This document shows positions 6,473 through 11,538 of a DNA stretch of 11,538 nt, in pieces. Under the pieces are notes generated by a model, which saw nothing but the letters and a program-made list of their open reading frames with translations, had not been told where the DNA came from and made no database searches. Location of the stretch: the NCBI GenBank assembly GCA_016219235.1, contig JACRBO010000306.1, positions 1 to 11,538 of the forward strand. The letters run 5' to 3'. Numbering within the stretch: position 1 is the stretch's first letter; the number at the start of each line of letters is the position of its first letter. Made by a program: the position numbers and the translations under genes. The stretch is from Chloroflexota bacterium (GTDB lineage Bacteria > Chloroflexota > Anaerolineae > Fen-1058).

Positions 6473-8977
6473 CTATCTCTGCACCAACGGCAAATACAGA
6501 TAAAAACTGTCGTCGTTCAAGATCAAACCGGAATTGCCGTTGGCGTCGATCGGGACGTTGGCATTGCTGATCAAACTCCAAAAGATTTCGTGATTCTCGG
6601 CCAGTTCATCGCCGATGAGCTGCACGGTGAACGTGCGCAGCGTGACGCCGGGCTGGAAGGTGAGCGTGCCAGAGATGGGCACGAAGTCTTCACCGGCCAT
6701 CGCGCCGGTCGCGCCATAACCGGACGACACGTCGTAATCCAAGGTGATGGTGAAGTTGGCCGCAGTACTCAGCGTCACGGTGAACACGGCGGGCGTGAAG
6801 CCGCTGTTGCCTTCGAGCACCTCGGGGCCGATCGTTTGCGTGAGGCGGGCGGTGTCGTCGTCAGTGATGGTGCCCGCCGCCTGCCCGTCAGCCAGCGTGG
6901 CGCCGATCGGGTTGCTCACCTGCACGCTGAAGTTCTCACTGACGCCTTCATCGACGGTGTCGCCCAATATGTTGATCGAGATGGTCTTGCTGATCTGGCC
7001 GGGTTGGAAGACAAGTGTGCCGTTCGTGGTGGTGTAATCACCGCCCGCCGTAGCTGTGCCCGCAACAGTGGCATAGGTCACGGTAACGATTGAGGCACTG
7101 GCCGGTGAGAGTGTCACGACGAACGACATGGCTTTCGATCCGCTGTTGCCTTCGAGGATGGATTGATCGGCGATCGAGAGGGCCGACAAACCGTCGTTGT
7201 CGATGATCGTGCCGATGGCCTGCGCGTCCAGCACATCGACGTTGGCAATGGTGGACAACTCGACGCGGAAGGTTTCATTGAATTCGTCGGCCAGATCGCC
7301 CGTCACACTCACGGCGATGGTTCTGGTGATCTCGCCCGCGTTGAAGGTCAGCGTGCCAGAGACGGGCGTGTAATCTGAACCCGCGCTGGCAGTCTCATCC
7401 ACGGTGAGATAGGTCACGGAGATGGGGACAGAACTGGTCGGCGCGAGCGTCACCGTGAACACAGCCGTGAGGGAGCCACTGTTGCCTTCCAGCACGGTGC
7501 TGTCGGCGATGGCGATCTGGTGGCGGGCTTCGACCGCGCCGATGTCGCATACTGCCGATCCGTTGCCATCGCCGTCGTAGGGACGCGCCACACCGCGCGC
7601 ATCGGTGGCGGGACAGCGGGTGTTGTCGCCGCTATCGATGGCGGGGCTGCCGCTCTTTGGCAAATGCGTCTGCACGTCGCCGCCAAAGTTGCCGAGCACA
7701 CTGAGTAACGGATCGACGCCCTGCTGATCGCCGGGTTGGGTCAGGCCGCAGGAGAAATCATCGGACAGGTTGTAGCCCAGCGAGGTCGGCTGGGCGGAAC
7801 TGGCGCAGTTGTTCTCTTGATTGTTCGCCAGCAGGGTGTTCACCAGCGAGACTGTGGCATTGTCGCCGACCATCACGCCATCGACACCGTTGCCCGCCGT
7901 GTTGGTGCGCGTGTTGTAGGCGATGGTGCTGTTTTTCAGGAGCAGGCTGACCGTTGCACCGGTCACGTAGATGCCGCCATAGTTGTTGGCGGCGTTGTTG
8001 CCGCTGACGGTCACATTCGTCGCCGTGATCGTCCCCTGTGTCGAAAACAATGCTGCGCCGGATGTCGCCTGATTGCCGGAGAGCGTCACGCCGTCCAACA
8101 CCGTCACGCCGTTCATGGACACGATGATCCCGCCGCCGAGAGTTGCGCCGGTGTTGTTGGCGATGGTCGAGTTGGTGATACTCAACCGCGTTCCGCCCGC
8201 GTAGATGCCGCCGCCGCTGTCGTAGGCCAACGCCGTGTTGTACGCGATCAAACTCTGCGTCACGGTGATCACGCCGCTGTTGTAGTTGTACAGGCCGCCG
8301 CCCGCTCCGTCGGTGGTGTTGCTCAACACTTGCGTGTTTTCCAGCGTCAAGTGGCCGATGTTGAAGATCGCGCCGCCGGAACCCGGCGCGTGATTGTCGA
8401 TCAGCACGGCGTTGCGCAGGGTAAGCCGTGCGCTGCCGCCGGTAAATACCGCGCCGCCCGACGATGGGAACAGCGAACCGGTTGGGGTCTGCCCGTTTTG
8501 CAGGCGCAAGTTCGAGATCGTCACGATCGTCGTGACCTCAAACACGCGCCCGAGCGCGTCCGCATCGACGATCGAGACGTCCGACCCCGCGCCGTTGAGC
8601 GTGAGTTGTTTGGTGATTTGAACGTCATGCTCGTGATAAGTTCCGGCGGCAATCTCGATCGTGTCGCCATCGGCGGCTTTGCCGATCGCGGCGTTGAGGG
8701 TGGCGCAGGCCGTGCCCGGCGTCAGGCAGTTGCTGCCATCGCTGCCGGTGGTTGAGACATACCACGTGACAGCCGACGGCGCGGCCAGCGCGGGCCGGTT
8801 GAACTGCCCCGTCAATGCGAGGGTGAAAAAGAGCATCAAAGTAAGGCTCAGTCGATCACAGCGTGCTCGCTGCGGATTGTCAAATCCACAGCATTCCGAT
8901 GGATTTGGCAATCCATCGGGAGCAGGGTGTGATTTACTAAGGCTGGCAAACCCGTGAAACAACAATCGAAATTTCAT
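6473..8977 (-). CDS. Secreted right-handed beta-helix protein with three Calx-beta domains
   Basis: An 834-residue protein from the ATG at 8977, chosen over an ATG at 9052 because GGGAGA sits five bases upstream. The n-region is unusually long: MKFRLLFHGFASL, then a repeat-encoded insert (~16-41), then the hydrophobic core LSLTLMLFFTLAL (43-55) and a likely cleavage after ALA (~63-66). Residues ~70-445 form a pectate-lyase-type parallel beta-helix, opening with WYVSTTGSDGSNC and continuing as coils of the NSTIANNT/GGGIY type. DARGVARPYDGDG and CDIGAVE (~459-483) match the conserved end of 'choice-of-anchor Q' beta-helix proteins. Three Calx-beta domains follow (~487-595, 598-708, 711-823), each with VLEGNSG or ILEGNSG and a closing DND/DDD calcium-type loop. 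The protein ends SFYLYLPLVQR. Likely a cell-surface adhesin or matrix protein; no enzymatic residues were identified. Confidence 0.93.
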   Translation of the reverse strand: MKFRLLFHGFASLSKSHPAPDGLPNPSECCGFDNPQRARCDRLSLTLMLFFTLALTGQFNRPALAAPSAVTWYVSTTGSDGSNCLTPGTACATLNAAIGKAADGDTIEIAAGTYHEHDVQITKQLTLNGAGSDVSIVDADALGRVFEVTTIVTISNLRLQNGQTPTGSLFPSSGGAVFTGGSARLTLRNAVLIDNHAPGSGGAIFNIGHLTLENTQVLSNTTDGAGGGLYNYNSGVITVTQSLIAYNTALAYDSGGGIYAGGTRLSITNSTIANNTGATLGGGIIVSMNGVTVLDGVTLSGNQATSGAALFSTQGTITATNVTVSGNNAANNYGGIYVTGATVSLLLKNSTIAYNTRTNTAGNGVDGVMVGDNATVSLVNTLLANNQENNCASSAQPTSLGYNLSDDFSCGLTQPGDQQGVDPLLSVLGNFGGDVQTHLPKSGSPAIDSGDNTRCPATDARGVARPYDGDGNGSAVCDIGAVEARHQIAIADSTVLEGNSGSLTAVFTVTLAPTSSVPISVTYLTVDETASAGSDYTPVSGTLTFNAGEITRTIAVSVTGDLADEFNETFRVELSTIANVDVLDAQAIGTIIDNDGLSALSIADQSILEGNSGSKAMSFVVTLSPASASIVTVTYATVAGTATAGGDYTTTNGTLVFQPGQISKTISINILGDTVDEGVSENFSVQVSNPIGATLADGQAAGTITDDDTARLTQTIGPEVLEGNSGFTPAVFTVTLSTAANFTITLDYDVSSGYGATGAMAGEDFVPISGTLTFQPGVTLRTFTVQLIGDELAENHEIFWSLISNANVPIDANGNSGLILNDDSFYLYLPLVQR
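8855..8933. repeat. 79-bp imperfect palindrome inside the signal-peptide region
   Basis: Outer arms 8855-8867 and 8921-8933 match at 11 of 13 positions, and inner arms 8875-8888 and 8900-8913 at 13 of 14, around an 11-base loop at 8889-8899. It falls inside the Calx-beta gene and is translated in frame as about residues 16-41, a Pro/Cys/Arg-containing stretch that splits the expected basic start from the hydrophobic core of the signal peptide. It looks like an inserted palindromic repeat (REP- or MITE-like) tolerated as coding sequence. Confidence 0.7.
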
Positions 8978-8982
8978 TGGCT

Positions 8983-8988
8983 TCTCCC
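8983..8988 (-). promoter_or_regulatory. Shine-Dalgarno for the Calx-beta beta-helix protein
   Basis: The minus strand reads GGGAGA five bases before the ATG at 8977. The context GGGAGAAGCCA-ATG closely resembles AGGGAGGAAGCC-ATG of the next gene. It decides the start against the in-frame ATG at 9052, whose product begins with a Ser/Arg-rich stretch lying in intergenic repeat sequence. Confidence 0.7.
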
Positions 8989-9258
8989 AAAGCGAGTTGA
9001 TGCTGCACTGAATGAACGAACTTCGCCCAGCGGCCCGCCGCGATGCGGACACGGCAAGAACACAAGGAGCACAAAGAAGGCGTTCTGTTTTGTGTTCTCT
9101 GCGTTCTCTTGTGGCTAATCTGGCCTTGCCAAACTACATGCGCTTGACGACTTGCACACTGCAGCGCCTGCCCTGAAGGACCGCGCAGCGAAGTCGACGG
9201 CCTCTCCATTGATGATCCATTATTCGTCTTTGGCCTCGAAAATCGGACCGATCGCCTC
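8989..9258. other. Intergenic stretch with short dispersed-repeat sequences
   Basis: Between the two beta-helix genes there is no convincing gene. At 9057-9098 AGAACACAA pairs with TTGTGTTCT around CACAAAGAA-type words, resembling the 'ACCACAAAGAACACAAAG' intergenic repeats seen in Chloroflexota genomes. At 9165-9205 the words GCGCCTGCCCTGAAGGACCG and GCGAAGTCGACGGCCTC resemble the CCTGCCCTGAGC/GTCGAAGG repeat type. No clear -35/-10 promoter and no hairpin followed by a T-run could be identified. Confidence 0.45.
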
Positions 9259-11046
9259 TCACTTCTGAATCAACGGCAGGTACAGCCAGTAGCTGGGGGT
9301 CGGCGTCGGCGTCGGCGTTGACACGCAGCCATCAGGGCCGGGCGTGCAGGTGGGTGTCGCCGTCGGTGTGCGCGTCGGCGTCGAAGTGGAAGTCGGCGAC
9401 GGGCCGGGTGTGTTGGTTGCCGTTACTGTCGGTGTTCGCGTCACGGTCGCGGTGGGCGTGCGAGTTGGCGTCGATGTTGCTGTTGGCGACGGGCCGGGTG
9501 TGTTGGTTGCTGTTGCGGTCGGTGTGCGTGTCACCGTCGCGGTGGGCGTGCGGGTTGCCGTTGAGGTTGGCGTCGGCGATGGGCCGGGCATGTTGGTTGC
9601 TGTTGCGGTCGGCGTTTTTGTGACGGTCGATGTCGGCGTGGCGGTGGGCGTAGGTGTCCGCGTCGGCGTGGCGGTGGGCGTAGGTGTCCGCGTCGGCGTG
9701 GCGGTGGGCGTAGGTGTGGCCGTCGATGTTGGCGTGGGTGTTTGCGTCACTGTCGCAGTCGGCGTGCCCGTTTGAGTGGGCGTGGACGTGATGGTAGGCG
9801 TCGACGTCGCCAGACCGGGCGAGTTGAACTCATACGCGCCGATGTCGCACCTGCCATTGCGCAGATATGAGCGCTGATCGGTCTGCAACGTCAGGCCGCC
9901 CTCGTCCAGACACCCGGCTGGATTGCCCGCGTTGATGGCCACACTGCCGGCTAATAAGGCGTGTGTTTGGGTCCCGCCGCCGTTGCCCGCCAGCACATCC
10001 AGATTTGGATCAGTCCCGGTGATGTTGCCGGTGGTGTCGCCGGTGATCGGGCAGCCGGTGGTGACTTCAATCAAATTGTAACCCTCGCTCGTCAAAGCCC
10101 CGGAGCAATCCTCGGTGTTGTCGACCAGACTAACGTTGTTAGCGATGAGGCTGTTGCGGATTGTTACCGCTCCCCCGGATACGCTGATCCCGCCGCCGCT
10201 GCCTGAGACGCCATCCGTCCCGGCCGTATTGGCGGCGATGGTAACGTTGTACAGGCTGGTGGCGCCGGAACTCAACAAGGCCCCCCCGGCGAACGCCGTG
10301 CTGTTACCGCTCAATGTGCTGTTGACTATGATCAGGGTGCCGGCTGTGGTGATGCCGGCGCCGCTGTGGCCCTGATTTCCGCTGATCGAGCTATTGCGGA
10401 TGACGGTGGTGGTCGAGGGCTGAAGATACACGCCGCCGCCGAGGTTATTCTCGATCCGGCTGAAGTGGATATTCAAACTGGAGCCATTGATGACATAGAT
10501 AGCGGCACTGGAGCCAGCCGAAGTGCCGCTGAGCCGGACTGCCACCAACGTCAGCGTCGATGAGCTTGCGACACGGATAGCGCCGCCCGCACTGCTCTGG
10601 TTGCCGCCTTGCAGTGTCAGTCGCGAGATTGACAAATGGCTGCCGTTAAAGGTCTCGAAGTGACGATCCAGACTGTTGGCGTCGATGAAGGTCATGGTGG
10701 CGCTAACGCCCGTCAAGGTCAGATCGTCCAGAATGTCCAGATCGCCCGTCGCCGCCGCGTTTTCACTCGTCCCGGCCAACGCAAACGTGAAGGTGCCGGC
10801 CGGCAGCTCGATCGTGTCTGCACCGCTACCCGCCGGACAGGCATCCACCGCCGTATCGGTGTTGGCGGCGATAATGGCTTCACGCAGTGAACAGTCGCCG
10901 TCCGAGTTGTTCTCGTCGGTCGTGGTGTTGACCGAGATGGTGGCGGCGTGGGCGATGGGCGTCGCGCGGGATACAAACACAACGCCCATGATCGTGGCTG
11001 TGATCAGACTCAGGCGCAAGATCTTGGATGTCGGCGTAAAGGGCAT
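9259..11046 (-). CDS. CSLREA-type secreted beta-helix protein with Thr/Pro-rich stalk
   Basis: A 595-residue protein. The ATG at 11046 is preferred over an upstream ATG at 11136 because AAGGAG lies eight bases before it and a normal signal peptide follows (residues 1-34, ending AHA). The mature N-terminus [16 protein letters not shown] leads into DCSLREAI (51-58), the diagnostic motif of the CSLREA domain. Residues ~110-305 are a parallel beta-helix with [13 protein letters not shown] coils. [18 protein letters not shown] (~389-406) is the conserved end of the 'choice-of-anchor Q' region. From ~410 to 585 there is an almost pure Thr/Pro/Ala/Ser stalk with GPSPT every 30 residues, probably extended and a candidate for O-glycosylation. 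It ends with a C-x6-C loop, a short Thr/Pro run and WLYLPLIQK. The role is probably structural or adhesive at the surface. It lies 20 bp after the stop of a paralogue, so the two are likely co-transcribed. Confidence 0.93.
   Translation of the reverse strand: MPFTPTSKILRLSLITATIMGVVFVSRATPIAHAATISVNTTTDENNSDGDCSLREAIIAANTDTAVDACPAGSGADTIELPAGTFTFALAGTSENAAATGDLDILDDLTLTGVSATMTFIDANSLDRHFETFNGSHLSISRLTLQGGNQSSAGGAIRVASSSTLTLVAVRLSGTSAGSSAAIYVINGSSLNIHFSRIENNLGGGVYLQPSTTTVIRNSSISGNQGHSGAGITTAGTLIIVNSTLSGNSTAFAGGALLSSGATSLYNVTIAANTAGTDGVSGSGGGISVSGGAVTIRNSLIANNVSLVDNTEDCSGALTSEGYNLIEVTTGCPITGDTTGNITGTDPNLDVLAGNGGGTQTHALLAGSVAINAGNPAGCLDEGGLTLQTDQRSYLRNGRCDIGAYEFNSPGLATSTPTITSTPTQTGTPTATVTQTPTPTSTATPTPTATPTRTPTPTATPTRTPTPTATPTSTVTKTPTATATNMPGPSPTPTSTATRTPTATVTRTPTATATNTPGPSPTATSTPTRTPTATVTRTPTVTATNTPGPSPTSTSTPTRTPTATPTCTPGPDGCVSTPTPTPTPSYWLYLPLIQK
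9391..9640 (-). repeat. 90-bp tandem repeats encoding 30-residue Thr/Pro-GPSPT units
   Basis: The segment around GGGCCGGGTGTGTTGGTTGC recurs at 9401, 9491 and (with one change) 9581, exactly 90 bp apart. Each unit encodes about 30 residues ending in TPGPSPT or MPGPSPT. The same 90-bp spacing occurs in the paralogous gene (GGGCCAGGTG at 11191 and GGGCCGGGTG at 11281). Confidence 0.8.
9632..9721 (-). repeat. Three copies of a 30-bp repeat in the Thr/Pro stalk
   Basis: Units 9632-9661 and 9662-9691 are identical, and 9692-9721 differs only near its end. Each encodes ten residues of the [10 protein letters not shown] type. Identical neighbouring copies point to recent expansion or slippage, so stalk length may vary between strains. 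Confidence 0.85.
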
Positions 11047-11054
11047 ACGGTTGG

Positions 11055-11060
11055 CTCCTT
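11055..11060 (-). promoter_or_regulatory. Shine-Dalgarno in the 20-bp gap between the paralogues
   Basis: The minus strand reads AAGGAG eight bases before the ATG at 11046, inside the 20-base gap after the upstream TGA. It supports the 11046 start and translation as part of a common transcript. Confidence 0.75.
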
Positions 11061-11066
11061 GTTTCG

Positions 11067-11538
11067 TCATTTTTGAATCAACGGCAGATACAACCAGTGA
11101 CTGGGCGTCGGTGTCGGCGTTGGCGTCGATACACACCCATCAGGCCCGGGAACACAGGTCGCGGTCGGCGTTGATGTCGAAGTCGGCGACGGGCCAGGTG
11201 TACTGGTGGATGTCGCAGTGGGCGTCTGGATGGCAGTGGCTGTCGGCGTGCGCGTCGCAGTTGAAGTTGAGGTCGGCGATGGGCCGGGTGTGTTAGGCGG
11301 CGTCGCCGTTGGCGTGCGAGTCGATGTCGGTGTTGATGTCGCCGTTCCCGTTGCGGTTGAGGTTGCCGTATTGGTCGGCGTCAGCGTGATCGTCGGTGTC
11401 CGGGTGGGTGTGCCCGTCTGTGTCGGCGTCGGGGTGCCGGGCGAGAGGCGTTCAAATGCGCCCATGTCACAAATGACACTGCCATTGCTATCGCCGTCGC
11501 TCGGCCGGGCATAGCCGCGCTGATCGGTTGTCAGGAGA
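11067..11538 (-). CDS. C-terminal part of a second CSLREA/beta-helix-type protein with Thr/Pro stalk (N-terminus outside window)
   Basis: The visible 156 codons are open to the right edge and end at a TGA at 11067-11069. They begin [19 protein letters not shown] and continue VICDMGAFE, the conserved end of 'choice-of-anchor Q' beta-helix proteins and homologous to [18 protein letters not shown] of the next gene. A Thr/Pro/Ala/Ser stalk follows with GPSPT motifs 30 residues apart. It ends with CVPGPDGC, a Thr/Pro run and [11 protein letters not shown], almost the same as the downstream paralogue. The missing N-terminal part most likely holds the beta-helix and possibly a CSLREA motif; this is inference. 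Probably a surface or extracellular protein co-expressed with the gene 20 bp downstream. Confidence 0.88.
   Translation of the reverse strand, partial: LLTTDQRGYARPSDGDSNGSVICDMGAFERLSPGTPTPTQTGTPTRTPTITLTPTNTATSTATGTATSTPTSTRTPTATPPNTPGPSPTSTSTATRTPTATAIQTPTATSTSTPGPSPTSTSTPTATCVPGPDGCVSTPTPTPTPSHWLYLPLIQK

Noticed and set aside
7736..8755. Plus-strand open frame of 339 codons
   Set aside because: It is antisense to the well-supported beta-helix coding sequence; low-complexity Arg/Val/Ala product with no domain and no convincing ribosome site.
9052..9052. Upstream in-frame start for the Calx-beta protein
   Set aside because: The extra 25 residues come from intergenic sequence without a good ribosome site, and they would bury the signal peptide further; the ATG at 8977 has GGGAGA at proper spacing.
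8937..9209. Minus-strand 90-codon frame beginning MERPSTSLRGP
   Set aside because: It consists of translated intergenic repeat sequence and overlaps the start of the Calx-beta gene in another frame; such STSLR products are common artefacts of dispersed repeats.
9632..9721. CRISPR-like regular repeats
   Set aside because: The units are directly adjacent with no spacers and are coding Thr/Pro repeats.
9344..9775. Plus-strand frame encoding a Val-Gly repeat protein (and the similar 11206-11514)
   Set aside because: This is the reverse complement of the Thr/Pro stalk repeats; the Val-Gly pattern is forced by the opposite strand's codons.

Overview
The window is about 11.5 kb of moderately GC-rich DNA. 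Every convincing gene lies on the minus strand, and every one encodes a large exported surface-type protein built from beta-helix and Ig-like modules. The combination suggests a Chloroflexota genome of the Anaerolineae or Caldilineae type, probably from environmental DNA. The evidence is CSLREA-type beta-helix proteins, Thr/Pro-rich linkers, C-termini ending in a short LYLPL(I/V)Q(K/R) tail, and many short palindromic repeats in and between genes. This assignment is an inference from style and not from a marker gene. No RNA gene, CRISPR array, transposase or phage gene was seen.

Layout in the direction of transcription (right to left):
(1) 11538-11067 is the C-terminal end of a CSLREA/beta-helix-type secreted protein whose start lies outside the window.
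(2) 11046-9259, only 20 bp downstream, is a complete 595-residue paralogue with signal peptide, CSLREAI motif, beta-helix, Thr/Pro linker and the same tail.
(3) 9258-8978 is a 281 bp intergenic stretch carrying short repeat sequences.
(4) 8977-6473 is an 834-residue beta-helix protein with three Calx-beta domains and the same tail. Its signal-peptide region carries an in-frame palindromic insert.
(5) 6472-6264 is a 209 bp intergenic stretch dominated by nested inverted repeats.
(6) 6263-1 is one uninterrupted reading frame of at least 2087 codons that runs off the left edge. It encodes a giant exported protein with a transglutaminase-like core whose catalytic Cys is replaced by Ser, several Ig/NEW3-like domains, and at least three jelly-roll-like modules. 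It too carries an in-frame palindromic repeat.

Genes 4 and 3 are almost certainly co-transcribed. Genes 2 and 1 follow in the same direction but across longer, repeat-containing gaps, so they may be separate units. Together the locus looks like a surface or extracellular-matrix island of adhesin- or scaffold-like proteins, with no intracellular enzyme in view. The most interesting signals are the shared C-terminal tail, the Cys-to-Ser transglutaminase fold, and palindromic mobile repeats domesticated as coding sequence in two of the genes.
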